DNA of 64,000 bases from Methylotenera sp. (GCA_030652995.1 JAUSAG010000046.1:1-64000); one strand, 5' to 3'. Shown: positions 35,655-45,081, counted from the first letter of the stretch. The notes: a model not told the origin generated them from the letters alone. A program made the numbers and translations.

Positions 35655-38426
35655 CTACGACTTTTCACGCACCAACACACCCACACGTGGCGCCCATTGT
35701 GCCTCTGCTTTCTTTTTAGAAGTCACCAATGTCAACATGGAAGGGTCATATACATTCACATTATGCGTCACAGGCGTAGTGAGCAAATACTGCGCTTTGG
35801 TTGCCTGTAAAAAGCTGGCCACGCGTTTGATATTAAAAATATCCAAATGTGCAAACGGCTCATCAATAAACACAAAGCCGCCAGGGCGTGAATCTTCCAT
35901 CATGAGTGCCACCAGCAAAATAAGTGACTTCATCACTTGCTGACCACCCGAGGCATCACCGTCATTCATGCCAGCAAAGCCTTTGTCATCAAAACCAAAA
36001 CGCACCACCAAGCCTGCTTGCGAGAGACTGACATCATCGGCAGAAAGCATCACGGCTTCGTGTTCAACAGCAATGCCTGCCATATCACCCAGCACTTTGA
36101 GGTTTTTAGTGTAACGCCCCACCGTGTGACGCAACACTTTAATGTATTGTTCACGCGCGGCATCTGTTTGGCTACGTGCAGTGTCGTTATCGCGACAGCG
36201 TATTTCTAAATCTTTTGATTGCGTTTCAAAATCGGCTTTAATTTTGTTGCGTAGCGCAATCACGGTTTCGTCTTTTTCCCATGATTCCGTCTCAAAACGG
36301 CGTTCAATTTCGCTGACTTTAATATCAATGAGCTTTGCGCTTTCCCATTTTTCAGCAAGCTGTTTATTGTCATCAGCATTTTGCCAAGCTGGTGATAGTT
36401 TGCGTTTGTCGTGCCGCAAGCGTAATAAGCGCTTGACCTGGTCAGCCCGACCTTCACGGTTTTCTTTTTCTGCAATTTCACGGTCTAAACGCTCTAAATG
36501 TACTGAAAGTTTTTGTAGCGCGTTTCTTGCATCACCTAAATCTTGTTCTAGTTGCTTCCTAGCCTCGGTCGCCGAGTAAGATTTTTCACCAATTGCGCGA
36601 CGTTCCGCTATCAAAGCCTCATATTGCAAACGCGCTTCTGCAAACTCGGCACTGCGACTGGCGAGTTGCACAGTGGCATCCACGCCTGCCAATCGTGCTT
36701 TAATCGCTTGAATATCAGCATTGACAGGTTTTAACTGCGCCTGTAAATCTAGCGATTGTTTTTGTAAAGCTGCTAGCTGTGTACGCAAAGCATCAATCCG
36801 CGCGCGCCCAAACCGTGGTTGGTCAGGTGCGGCAAAGCGTCCGCCACGCCGCTCGCGTAAATAACCTTGCCGCGTCACCCAATCTTCACTGCGAGGCAAG
36901 CTCGCGCCTATTTTTGCATCTTCCACGCGAGTAATACCTGCCAGCATTCGCGTAACCCACTCTGGTACATCGCGTGAGAATTTAACAATTTCAAGCAAAG
37001 AGCCTTTAGGTGCAAGGGGCGGTGGCGCACGTTCAGGCACAATATAATGTCGATATTTAAGTTGTTCACCCAAGCTTAACGCCCGTGCTTCATCTTTTTT
37101 ATCAGCCAGCAATACAATATGGGAAGATGACGACAACACCGCCTCCACCGCTGCCTGCCAGTTGGTGTCGGTAATTTCGACCAAATCAGTGAGTAAATCA
37201 TGTTTAATGCCCGCTTTGTCTAATGCTTGCCTAAAGTTACTCACATCAAACGGGTCGGCACGTCGTCCATTGGCTAGATTCTCTAGCGTTTCATTGATTT
37301 GTGCTTCCTGTGCATTTAAGCCCGCATTTTTTTGACGTAAAACATCACGCTGATTTTCTAACACGTCTAAATTATGCGCATCTGTATTGCTGTCTGTGCC
37401 TGCTTCATTCGCTTGTTTTAGCAAGGCATCTTGCTGCTCAACAATCACTTCTACACGGCCTAATAATTTATTCACTTCGCCAAGTTTTTTATTGATGCCA
37501 GCTTCAGTCTGCTCTGCCACAACCTTACGTGTTTCAAACGCGGTAATTTCAACTTGCTTTTGCATTTGTAGATTGTTAACCGCAGCGCGCTCTTGTCGCT
37601 TAGTAAACCAATCGCGCTTAGAGGCTTGCAATGTACGACTGGCACGCTCAGACTCTTCTGTCAGCGCATAAAACTCTAGGCGCGGCTTAAACTCGCTGAT
37701 TAACACGGCTCGCTCTTGGTTGAGGTTTTGCCATTCCAGATAGCGATTCACCCGCGCTTCATAAGCTTGCAAGTGATTTTCTTGCGCGTTAAGATTATTT
37801 TCAGTATCTTGCAACTCACGCATGGTTTGCTCTTGATGATGCCGCGCTTCTTGGTAGCGGACGAGGACTTCTTCATCGCCAAACACTTCAAATACCAACT
37901 TTAATAACTCACGTTCCGAAAGCTCGCACAGCTTATCAGTTTGACCTTGCTCTAAAGACAACACCTTGGCAATTGCGGGTGATAACCCAGCCGCGTGTAA
38001 CTGTCGCTGAAAATCTTTAACGCCAAATACCTGACCTAAAGATTCAATCTGTTCAATACTCACTTCGCCTTCGGCTATCCAGTATTTGCGCTCCCAGTCA
38101 CCGCCTTTCTTATCGATACGGCAAGCTAAGGTGATTTTATCGTGGCTATAAGGCAAACCAAATGGTCGTTTGCTACTATTGACAGGGCGACTGTTGTCCA
38201 CCACGCCACGCAACCACGCAAAGCTCTCGCCATTGCGCCGCACATAACGTTTGTAATCACGTTTTTTTGAGCAATCCAGCGCTAATAATGTGCGGAGTGC
38301 ATCTAACAGCGTGGTTTTGCCTGAGCCGTTCGGCCCCACAATGGTGACAATGGAAGCATCCAGCGGCAAAGTAAAACGTTGCCAGTAATCCCAATGAATC
38401 ACTTCTAAGTTGGTGAGCCTAAACAT
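35655..38426 (-). CDS. jetC: Wadjet SMC-like ATPase JetC
   Basis: SMC/MukB-like motor of the Wadjet defence system. From the ATG at 38426 (AAGAGG nine bases upstream) it has 923 residues; the frame is open to 38450. Walker A GPNGSGKT is at 31-38. Long coiled-coil arms flank a central hinge-like region. The ABC signature DASGGQQVMKS and Walker B FVFIDEPFAHLD lie near the C-terminus. The start overlaps the end of jetB by 8 bp. The arms are shorter than in most chromosomal SMC proteins, as usual for JetC/MksB. Confidence 0.92.
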   Translation of the reverse strand: MFRLTNLEVIHWDYWQRFTLPLDASIVTIVGPNGSGKTTLLDALRTLLALDCSKKRDYKRYVRRNGESFAWLRGVVDNSRPVNSSKRPFGLPYSHDKITLACRIDKKGGDWERKYWIAEGEVSIEQIESLGQVFGVKDFQRQLHAAGLSPAIAKVLSLEQGQTDKLCELSERELLKLVFEVFGDEEVLVRYQEARHHQEQTMRELQDTENNLNAQENHLQAYEARVNRYLEWQNLNQERAVLISEFKPRLEFYALTEESERASRTLQASKRDWFTKRQERAAVNNLQMQKQVEITAFETRKVVAEQTEAGINKKLGEVNKLLGRVEVIVEQQDALLKQANEAGTDSNTDAHNLDVLENQRDVLRQKNAGLNAQEAQINETLENLANGRRADPFDVSNFRQALDKAGIKHDLLTDLVEITDTNWQAAVEAVLSSSSHIVLLADKKDEARALSLGEQLKYRHYIVPERAPPPLAPKGSLLEIVKFSRDVPEWVTRMLAGITRVEDAKIGASLPRSEDWVTRQGYLRERRGGRFAAPDQPRFGRARIDALRTQLAALQKQSLDLQAQLKPVNADIQAIKARLAGVDATVQLASRSAEFAEARLQYEALIAERRAIGEKSYSATEARKQLEQDLGDARNALQKLSVHLERLDREIAEKENREGRADQVKRLLRLRHDKRKLSPAWQNADDNKQLAEKWESAKLIDIKVSEIERRFETESWEKDETVIALRNKIKADFETQSKDLEIRCRDNDTARSQTDAAREQYIKVLRHTVGRYTKNLKVLGDMAGIAVEHEAVMLSADDVSLSQAGLVVRFGFDDKGFAGMNDGDASGGQQVMKSLILLVALMMEDSRPGGFVFIDEPFAHLDIFNIKRVASFLQATKAQYLLTTPVTHNVNVYDPSMLTLVTSKKKAEAQWAPRVGVLVREKS

Positions 38427-39132
38427 CGGATGCGTCCTCTTGTTGCGCATGATCGCTGCTTATATCAGCACCAAAATCAGCGTCACCATCGTCTTCCTGC
38501 AATGGTGCGATACCATTTTGTGCGCGAATTAAATCACCAATGGCACCGTTAATAATGCGCGGTGCCATTTCGGCGTAATCAAACACTAAATCTAACAGTG
38601 GTCCCTCACAAATCACTTTGTTGCGCCGTTCAATTAAGCCTAAACGCGACAACTGTGGCAACATAAAGTTAATTCGTCCCTTGCCGCCTAATAATTTACC
38701 AAAATCTTCCAGCAACACATTTTCAGCAATACCGCGTGAAACATCCTCGCCCACGGCTTTGATGATATTGCCAAACATATCGCCTTGCCCATCTTCCACC
38801 TCTCGTCCCAACTGACGCTCTCGCTTAGGCAAAATAATCAATGCCCACAACACCACCAGCAACGCAATGGCATCTTTTGGCAGGCCTATATTGCTACTTA
38901 GCCACTGCTCGCCATCATCAAATGCGGCACCTTCGGTTTCACGTAGCAATGCCACAGCAACATGCGCAGCAAACGGGTGATCTAACAAACGTAAGCCGCA
39001 AGCGGCTAAATTTGCTTCCACTTCCTGGCGAAAGCCTAAATCCACTAATAGCCTTCGTACCGTATGATCACCACGCAGCAAGTAGCGGCTAGCGATGAGT
39101 CTGGCGGTGAATTGTTGTGGGCTAAACTCCAT
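38419..39132 (-). CDS. jetB: Wadjet subunit JetB (MukE/MksE-like, DUF4194-type)
   Basis: Small partner (237 residues) that bridges the kleisin and the SMC ATPase. The sequence is rich in winged-helix-like segments (LRETEGAAFDDGEQWLSSNI and INFMLPQLSRLGLIERRNK) and ends in an acidic tail. Identification depends mainly on its place between jetA and jetC and on size. It overlaps jetA by 11 bp and jetC by 8 bp, so the operon is tightly coupled. Confidence 0.82.
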   Translation of the reverse strand: MEFSPQQFTARLIASRYLLRGDHTVRRLLVDLGFRQEVEANLAACGLRLLDHPFAAHVAVALLRETEGAAFDDGEQWLSSNIGLPKDAIALLVVLWALIILPKRERQLGREVEDGQGDMFGNIIKAVGEDVSRGIAENVLLEDFGKLLGGKGRINFMLPQLSRLGLIERRNKVICEGPLLDLVFDYAEMAPRIINGAIGDLIRAQNGIAPLQEDDGDADFGADISSDHAQQEDASDV

Positions 39133-40402
39133 CTAGCTTGCTCCGTGCAGGGTTGTTAATAGGCTTAATCGTGCCTGATGTCATTAAGGCGACCTCATTT
39201 TGATGGACAACCTGCAAAACCGACGTATCCTCATGCAGAACCTCAACAGACTGCTCTGCCAATGCCGCTAAGTCAGCATCCACATTTTGCTCACCCAAAA
39301 ATGTGAGTAATGAATAACGGTATGAAGCCGCACTAAAATCGCCGCCGACCACGATGTCGGCCAATGTAGTGCTACGCTCAATGCGTGCCAGCATATTGGT
39401 TAAACCTTGCAACTGTGATGGATATTCAAACGGTACATCCTGCGTTTCTTCTACTTCGGCAGGAGGCGGCATTGTGGACACTTTTTTATCGGCAATGTCG
39501 CGTTCTAAAAATGTCTCGGCAACATCTACCATCACGTCTGGCAAAGCGAAAAACGGCTCAGGTGTTAACGCTATTTGGTTCGCACACACATCGGCAAGCT
39601 TTTCGATTGATAGTGATTTTAGCCAAGCAGCTAATTCAGATGAGCTCAAACCACCGTCAGACAACATCACACGCTGCCGCGAGATTTTTGCCAGTTCATT
39701 TTGAAACACCGAAGTCATACGCATCATACGCGATTGGCTATCACCAATTTTTTGTGCAATGCGCCAGCTAGCATCATCGGCAAAGCCATTTGCACCCAAA
39801 TTTTGCAGAATTTCCGTACCGCGTGCCATCCATTTTTGTGCTGCATCTAAACGGCTTTGCGCCGCTTTTAATTTAAATTCTGAGCCAGACTGTACGGCCT
39901 GTGAAAAAAAACTTTCAAGCTCATTTAAACGCGCCAATAAATTAGTGAGTGTTTCGGAGTTCAATTGTCCAACAGCATCGCCCGCTGCAATTTGCGAGAA
40001 TAAAAATCCTAATTCGTCATCTTGATTACCAAAACTCACCAGATTTGACAGTGACGACAATATCATGCGTGCCAAGCCAGATAGCTGATACAGTCTGCGC
40101 TCGCCATCCCACAGCAATAAATCATGTTCACGCAAGCGTTTAAGCACGGTTTCTAATTTGGTATTATCAATAAAACTTAAGTGATTTTGCAGCTGTTGCG
40201 GCGTCCACTCTGGCGCATCAGCACGCGCAGCGATTTCACGCAACACTGCAAGGCGTATCATCACCTCTTCACCACCACCACGAAACAGCGCAATTAAGGC
40301 CTGAATGACGTTAGCAGATTGCAATAACGGGAAAAGCGCATCCACATCGCGCGGCACCACCCCTGGTGCTAAAAAAGCTTCAAAAGCATGATCATCAATC
40401 AT
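39122..40402 (-). CDS. jetA: Wadjet kleisin-like subunit JetA (MukF/MksF-like)
   Basis: Kleisin-type subunit (about 426 residues from ATG at 40402; a TTG at 40408 gives two more residues). It has an N-terminal winged-helix region (about 1-130), a helical centre, and a proline/glutamate-rich linker (about 325-345) before a C-terminal part that would contact JetC. Assignment is by operon position, size and pattern, and I cannot determine the Wadjet type (I, II or III) by eye. It begins only 10 bp after the prfB stop, with a weak RBS inside prfB. Confidence 0.82.
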   Translation of the reverse strand: MIDDHAFEAFLAPGVVPRDVDALFPLLQSANVIQALIALFRGGGEEVMIRLAVLREIAARADAPEWTPQQLQNHLSFIDNTKLETVLKRLREHDLLLWDGERRLYQLSGLARMILSSLSNLVSFGNQDDELGFLFSQIAAGDAVGQLNSETLTNLLARLNELESFFSQAVQSGSEFKLKAAQSRLDAAQKWMARGTEILQNLGANGFADDASWRIAQKIGDSQSRMMRMTSVFQNELAKISRQRVMLSDGGLSSSELAAWLKSLSIEKLADVCANQIALTPEPFFALPDVMVDVAETFLERDIADKKVSTMPPPAEVEETQDVPFEYPSQLQGLTNMLARIERSTTLADIVVGGDFSAASYRYSLLTFLGEQNVDADLAALAEQSVEVLHEDTSVLQVVHQNEVALMTSGTIKPINNPARSKLDGV

Positions 40403-40412
40403 AGACAAAATA

Positions 40413-41517
40413 TTACACGCCTAACTTCAAACTTTCAGTAATAAATGGATCAAGGTCGCCATCCAATACGCCTTGGGTATTGCCAATTTCCACATTAGTG
40501 CGCAAATCTTTAATGCGCGATTGATCCAGCACATAAGAGCGGATTTGATGCCCCCAACCAATGTCGGTTTTGGCATCTTCCAGCGCTTGTTTGTCCGCAT
40601 TGCGTTTGTTCAACTCCAAGTTATACAATGCGCCTTTGAGCATACTCATGGCTTCATCTCTATTGCGATGTTGCGAGCGGTCATTTTGGCACTGCACTAC
40701 AGTGTTGGTGGGAATATGCGTAATACGCACCGCGGAATCGGTTTTGTTAATGTGTTGGCCGCCCGCACCGCTGGCACGATAAGTATCAATGCGTAAATCA
40801 GCAGGGTTAATGTCGATTTGAATCGAATCATCGACTTCAGGAAAAATTTGTACACTGGCAAAACTAGTGTGGCGTTTGGCGTTACTGTCAAACGGCGATT
40901 TACGCACTAATCTATGCACGCCATTTTCAGTTCTTAAAGTGCCGTAAGCATAGTCACCAGTAATTTTGATGGATGCGCCTTTAATGCCAGCGACATCACC
41001 ATCAGACAATTCCAACACCTCAACTTTAAAGCCTTTACGCTCGCAATAGCGCAAATACATGCGGAGCAACATATTGCACCAGTCTTGCGCTTCAGTGCCG
41101 CCACTACCTGATTGAAACTCGATAAAGCAATTATTAGCATCCATCGGCTGCGAGAACATGCGCTTGAATTCCATATCGGCGATTTGTTTTTCCAGTGCTT
41201 CAGAATCTGCCGCAACACTTAATAAAGTATCATCATCATTTTCTTCACGCGCCATCTCAAACAGCTCTTGTGCATCTTTTAAGCCAATTTTTAGGCTGCT
41301 TAAAGACTCTACAATTAAGCCTAACTCACGTTTTTCTTTGCCTAACGCCTGGCTTTTTGCATTATCGTTCCAGACTTTTGGGTCTTCTAATAAGCCGTTG
41401 ACTTCTTCTAGGCGTTGAGATTTGGTTTCAATGTCAAAGATACCCCCGAAGGGCGTTGTTGCGCTCGCTTAAATCAACCAGACGATTAGCGATAATATTG
41501 AGTTGTTCAGCTTCCAT
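40413..41517 (-). CDS. prfB: peptide chain release factor 2 (programmed +1 frameshift)
   Basis: RF2, which releases peptides at UGA and UAA. The coding region is split. The first 27 codons (ATG at 41515-41517) end at an in-frame TGA at 41434-41436, within TATCTTTGAC behind CGGGGG. This is the classical RF2 autoregulatory slip site with its internal Shine-Dalgarno-like stretch. A +1 shift at CTT-T gives a full protein of about 367 residues. The SPF recognition tripeptide ([11 protein letters not shown]) and the catalytic GGQ ([14 protein letters not shown]) are intact. The prominent frame alone (40413-41255) is only the C-terminal part. Confidence 0.95.
41433..41450 (-). promoter_or_regulatory. 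RF2 programmed +1 frameshift signal
   Basis: On the minus strand, CGGGGGTATCTTTGAC: a purine/G-rich internal SD-like element, then CTT in the P site, stop codon TGA and a following C. This closely matches the E. coli prfB frameshift site. Low RF2 lets the ribosome slip +1 and make more RF2. Confidence 0.93.
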
Positions 41518-41589
41518 GGCTTGGTCTATGCTTCTAATGATGTATTTCTAAAAAACGCCATTATACAGCAAAGGCTTGTGTGCTTTTAT

Positions 41590-41663
41590 GTTCCCTGCAG
41601 TTCGGCATGCTTACTAACCAAGCTTGTCGAAGGGTGCGCGCTGCTTCGACAAGCTTAGGGAAC
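41590..41663. repeat. REP-like palindromic repeat (copy B), upstream of prfB
   Basis: Begins GTTCCCTGCAGTTCGGCATG and ends CTTCGACAAGCTTAGGGAAC. It holds the shared block GCATGCTTACTAACCAAGC also found 3' of lysS (32092-32151). An inner inverted repeat AAGCTTGTCGAAG...CTTCGACAAGCTT makes a strong hairpin. The two copies bracket the prfB-jet-TA-lysS block. Confidence 0.75.
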
Positions 41664-41689
41664 GGGAATAAGAGAACGGCGATTCGGGG

Positions 41690-42097
41690 TTAAATTGCTT
41701 TTACTACTTCGCCATCCTCTTTCACAAAATCACCGATAGTCGAGTTTTCCAAAATATCTAACACCAGCTCAGATGGACGGCATAACTTAACGCCTTTTGT
41801 AGTCACTACTATCGGACGGTTAATTAAAACTGGGTGTTGCAACATGGCGTCAATCAGGGCATCTTCAGACAGACTAAGCTTATCTAACCCGAGCGCAGCA
41901 AAAGGTGTGCCTTTTTCACGTAATAAAGCACGTGCGCCCCCACCCATTGCGCTAATTAGCTGCACTAACTTATCACGTGTTGGCGGCGTTTTTAAATACT
42001 CAATCACATCAGGCTCTACGCCGCTGGCACGAATCATCGCCAACGCATTACGTGACGTGCCACAAGCTGGATTATGATAGATAGCGACTGCGTTCAT
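41690..42097 (-). CDS. arsC: arsenate reductase-family protein (ArsC, glutaredoxin-dependent type)
   Basis: Thioredoxin-fold protein of about 135 residues (ATG at 42097; the longer frame to 42136 has no RBS and a poor N-terminus). The catalytic cysteine is in YHNPACGTSRN, with RPIVVTTKGVKLCRP downstream, as in ArsC/YffB-like reductases. No arsenic efflux gene is adjacent, so an arsenate role is by family only. It is divergent from the DUF47/pit pair. Confidence 0.85.
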   Translation of the reverse strand: MNAVAIYHNPACGTSRNALAMIRASGVEPDVIEYLKTPPTRDKLVQLISAMGGGARALLREKGTPFAALGLDKLSLSEDALIDAMLQHPVLINRPIVVTTKGVKLCRPSELVLDILENSTIGDFVKEDGEVVKAI

Positions 42098-42175
42098 GAT
42101 GTTAAACCTTAATCTGTATTTAAAAATGTCATACAAATTTTAACCGCAAATAAACCACATCACCTTAAAAAGTTA

Positions 42176-42195
42176 AGTTTTAATCGATTAAAACT
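42176..42195. promoter_or_regulatory. 20-bp perfect palindrome between arsC and the DUF47/pit genes
   Basis: AGTTTTAATCGATTAAAACT is an exact 20-bp palindrome in the 179-bp divergent intergenic region, 81 bp before the DUF47 start. It is a candidate operator for either side. It does not resemble a Pho box. Confidence 0.45.
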
Positions 42196-42276
42196 CTCGC
42201 AGATTTAAGCCTGTACGGTTAAACTTATCAAAATCATAAAAATGCAATAAAACTGTAACAATTAGGGAGATAAAAC

Positions 42277-42933
42277 ATGGCTAACGCTATACTTGGTCGA
42301 TTGATGACTGCAATCACACCGCGTAACGACAATTATTTTGTACTATTTAACAACTTGGCAGATTGCTCCGTACGCGGCTCAAAAGTACTAGCCATGATGA
42401 CGGCCATCAGTGATGCAGATAAATTTGATGATCACTTTGCCCAAATTCGAAAAATTGAATCTGAAGCTGACGAATACACCAAAGAAATTCTACTCGCCCT
42501 GCATAAAACCTTTATCACCCCGTTTGATCGCCGCGAAATCCGCGAACTTGCGATGGCGCTAGATGACATTATTGACTACATGGAAGACATTCCACAGAGT
42601 GCAAAAATCTACGGTCGCTCTAGCTTTACCCCTGAAATGGTGGCGTTGGCACAAATTTTATTGCGCGCCACAGAAAAAGTAAGAGAAACCGTGCACATGT
42701 TGTCTGACATGAAAAATGCCGAGCGAATTTTACACAACTGCCAAGAAATCAGCCTTATTGAAGGTGAGGGAGACCATGTAATGCGTGCTGGTATGCAGCG
42801 CTTGTTTGCTGAAGAATCTGATGCACGTACACTGATCCGCTCAAAAGAACTTTATGACTTGTTTGAAGAGGCGATTGACAGCTGTCAAGACGTCTCTGAT
42901 GTAATTCATGGTGTTGTGTTAGAGCGCATCTAA
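42277..42933 (+). CDS. DUF47 (PhoU-like) phosphate transport accessory protein
   Basis: Helical cytoplasmic protein of 218 residues related to PhoU. It has the acidic metal-cluster motif ESEADEYTKEIL and ALDDIIDYMED, repeated in the C-terminal half as EGEGDHVMR and FEEAIDSCQDVSD. Such proteins regulate or support the low-affinity phosphate transporter encoded just downstream (12-bp gap). RBS AGGGAGA precedes the ATG. Confidence 0.9.
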   Translation: MANAILGRLMTAITPRNDNYFVLFNNLADCSVRGSKVLAMMTAISDADKFDDHFAQIRKIESEADEYTKEILLALHKTFITPFDRREIRELAMALDDIIDYMEDIPQSAKIYGRSSFTPEMVALAQILLRATEKVRETVHMLSDMKNAERILHNCQEISLIEGEGDHVMRAGMQRLFAEESDARTLIRSKELYDLFEEAIDSCQDVSDVIHGVVLERI

Positions 42934-42945
42934 GGGGTTACAAAC

Positions 42946-43941
42946 ATGGATCACGCAATTCTTATCATAGTGTTGCTAGTGGTGGTAGCGCTCATATTTG
43001 ACTTTATGAATGGCTTTCACGATGCGGCGAACTCTATTGCACTCATGGTTTCTACACGTTTACTCACGCCGCGAGCCGCAGTGTTGTGGGCAGCATTTTT
43101 TAACTTTATTGCTTTTTTAATTTTTGGCACCGCCGTTGCCAAAATGGTCGGTTCCGGTATTATTTCCAAAGAGACCATAGACAATGCCGTGGTATTTGGC
43201 GCACTTAGCGGGGCGATTGCGTGGAACCTGATTACTTGGTGGTTCGGTATTCCGTCATCATCTTCGCATGCACTGGTAGGCGGCTTGGTAGGCGCCGGTG
43301 TCGCTAAAGCGGGTACAGGCGCTATTGTCGCAGCAGGGCTCATTAAAACCTCAGCAGCGATTATTCTTTCGCCCTTATTTGGGATGTTGCTCGCGCTACT
43401 ACTGATGGTAAGCGTACTTTGGTTATTTGAAAAATCATCCCCTTACCCTGCTGAAAGAAGATTTAACAAACTGCAATTTGTTTCAGCCTCATTTTACAGC
43501 TTAGGCCATGGTGGGAACGATGCGCAAAAAACCATGGGAATCATCACCGCACTGCTATTTGCTAATGGTTACCAAGCTGATTTTGAAATAAAAACTTGGG
43601 TTATTCTTTCATGTCACGCCATGATGGCATTAGGCACGCTATTTGGTGGCTGGCGCATTGTGCGCACCATGGGAATGGGCATTACACGCATTCGTCCATC
43701 GGGCGGCTTCTGCGCGCAAACCTCTGGTGCCATTGCATTATCACTTGCCACTGCATTAGGCATTCCTGTCTCTACCACACACACCATAACCGGCGCGATT
43801 ATTGGCGTGGGCTTGTCTCGACGCGCCTCTGCCGTACGTTGGGGTTTAGCTTCTCGTATTGTGTGGGCATGGGTGCTGACCATTCCATGTGCTGGGTTAA
43901 TGGCTGCTGTGGCTTATCACTTTGGACGTACTTTTTTGTAA
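42946..43941 (+). CDS. pit: low-affinity inorganic phosphate transporter (Pit family)
   Basis: Inner-membrane phosphate/proton symporter with about 9-10 membrane segments (331 residues). The two Pit signature repeats are present: DFMNGFHDAANSIA near the N-terminus and GHGGNDAQKTMG in the middle. GIPSSSSHALVGG and GIPVSTTHTITGA are the second pair. It is cotranscribed with the DUF47 gene and closed by a strong terminator. Confidence 0.93.
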   Translation: MDHAILIIVLLVVVALIFDFMNGFHDAANSIALMVSTRLLTPRAAVLWAAFFNFIAFLIFGTAVAKMVGSGIISKETIDNAVVFGALSGAIAWNLITWWFGIPSSSSHALVGGLVGAGVAKAGTGAIVAAGLIKTSAAIILSPLFGMLLALLLMVSVLWLFEKSSPYPAERRFNKLQFVSASFYSLGHGGNDAQKTMGIITALLFANGYQADFEIKTWVILSCHAMMALGTLFGGWRIVRTMGMGITRIRPSGGFCAQTSGAIALSLATALGIPVSTTHTITGAIIGVGLSRRASAVRWGLASRIVWAWVLTIPCAGLMAAVAYHFGRTFL

Positions 43942-43966
43942 TCGATTAGTATTTTAGCACGCCAGT

Positions 43967-43993
43967 AAAAGGTCTCTGAGGAGACCTTTTTTT
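43967..43993 (+). terminator. intrinsic terminator after pit
   Basis: AAAGGTCTC and GAGACCTTT form a stem with a short TGAG loop, followed by seven T residues on the plus strand. It separates pit from the pst operon. Confidence 0.9.
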
Positions 43994-44004
43994 GATTTAA
44001 GCTT

Positions 44005-44022
44005 TTGTCATAAACCTGTCAT
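44005..44022 (+). promoter_or_regulatory. Pho box of the pst operon
   Basis: TTGTCATAAACCTGTCAT matches the E. coli Pho-box consensus at 16 of 18 positions by my count. A -10-like TAAAAT starts exactly ten bases later (44033-44038), the canonical PHO-promoter spacing. The pstS ATG is 60 bp further on. Confidence 0.88.
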
Positions 44023-44082
44023 ATTTGGTATTTAAAATCCACATCAGTTTAAGAAAGAACTTTTAATCCTGATGGAGATTGT

Positions 44083-45081
44083 ATGAATACGATGTTAACC
44101 AAATCCATGCGAATTGCCGCTTTAATTGCAACTACTTTCGCAACAACACATGTACTAGCTGCAGATAAAATCATCAAAATTGATGGCTCAAGTACGGTTT
44201 ACCCGGTCACTGAAGCTGTGGCAGAAGAGTTTCAAAAAGCTACAAAAACAAAAGTGACTGTAGGCGTTTCAGGCACAGGTGGTGGATTTAAAAAATTCTG
44301 CCGTGGTGAAACTGATGTACAAAATGCTTCACGCCCTATTTTGCAAAAAGAAATTGATGCCTGTAAAGAAGCTGGTGTTCAGTTCATTGAACTGCCAATC
44401 GCTTACGACGCCCTAACCGTAGTGATTAACCCCAAAAATGAATTTGCAAAAAAAATGACAGTAACTGAGCTGAAGAAAATTTGGGAGCCATCGGCACAAG
44501 GTAAAATTAAAACTTGGAATCAAGTGAACCCTGCATGGCCAAATACGCCACTAAAATTGTTTGGGCCTGGTGCTGACTCTGGTACATTCGACTACTTTAC
44601 TGAAGCGGTTGTAGGCAAATCAAAATCAAGCCGCGGTGACTTCACTGCTTCTGAAGATGACAATGTCTTGGTTAAAGGTGTAGTGGGTGATGTAGGTGGT
44701 TTAGGCTATTTCGGTTATGCCTATTATGAAGAAAACCAAGAGAAACTGACCGCAGTAGCGATTATTGATAAGGCTGGCAAACCAGCGGTATTGCCTTCAA
44801 AAGCAACGATTGAAGATGGTACATACCAACCGCTAGCGCGCCCAATTTTTATTTATGTCAACGCAACTGCTGCCGCTTTCAAGCCTGAAGTCAAAGCTTT
44901 TGTAAACTACTACTTAGAACAAAGCAAACCATTGATTGAAGAGGTGAAATATGTCGCCTTACCAGATGCCGAGCAAAAAGCGGTCATCAAACATTGGAAA
45001 GCATTAAAACCTGGTTCAGGCTTTGGCGGCAAAGCTGAAGTCGGTGTAAAAATTGAAGAGTTATTAGCTCGCATTAAGTAA
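44083..45081 (+). CDS. pstS: phosphate ABC transporter periplasmic binding protein PstS
   Basis: High-affinity periplasmic phosphate-binding protein of 332 residues. It has a signal peptide (cleavage near HVLA-ADK), the phosphate-loop residues in [14 protein letters not shown] and [14 protein letters not shown], and [13 protein letters not shown]. No lipobox is seen. It is preceded by a Pho box and followed by a long stem-loop before pstC. Confidence 0.95.
   Translation: MNTMLTKSMRIAALIATTFATTHVLAADKIIKIDGSSTVYPVTEAVAEEFQKATKTKVTVGVSGTGGGFKKFCRGETDVQNASRPILQKEIDACKEAGVQFIELPIAYDALTVVINPKNEFAKKMTVTELKKIWEPSAQGKIKTWNQVNPAWPNTPLKLFGPGADSGTFDYFTEAVVGKSKSSRGDFTASEDDNVLVKGVVGDVGGLGYFGYAYYEENQEKLTAVAIIDKAGKPAVLPSKATIEDGTYQPLARPIFIYVNATAAAFKPEVKAFVNYYLEQSKPLIEEVKYVALPDAEQKAVIKHWKALKPGSGFGGKAEVGVKIEELLARIK

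Noticed and set aside
35937-36734. Several plus-strand open frames inside jetC
   Set aside because: They lie antisense to a gene with clear ATPase motifs and show no domain or RBS of their own. They are shadows of the minus-strand gene.
40413-41255. prfB appearing as a short, N-terminally truncated gene
   Set aside because: The missing N-terminus is present upstream in another frame and joined by the classical RF2 +1 frameshift site, so the gene is intact.
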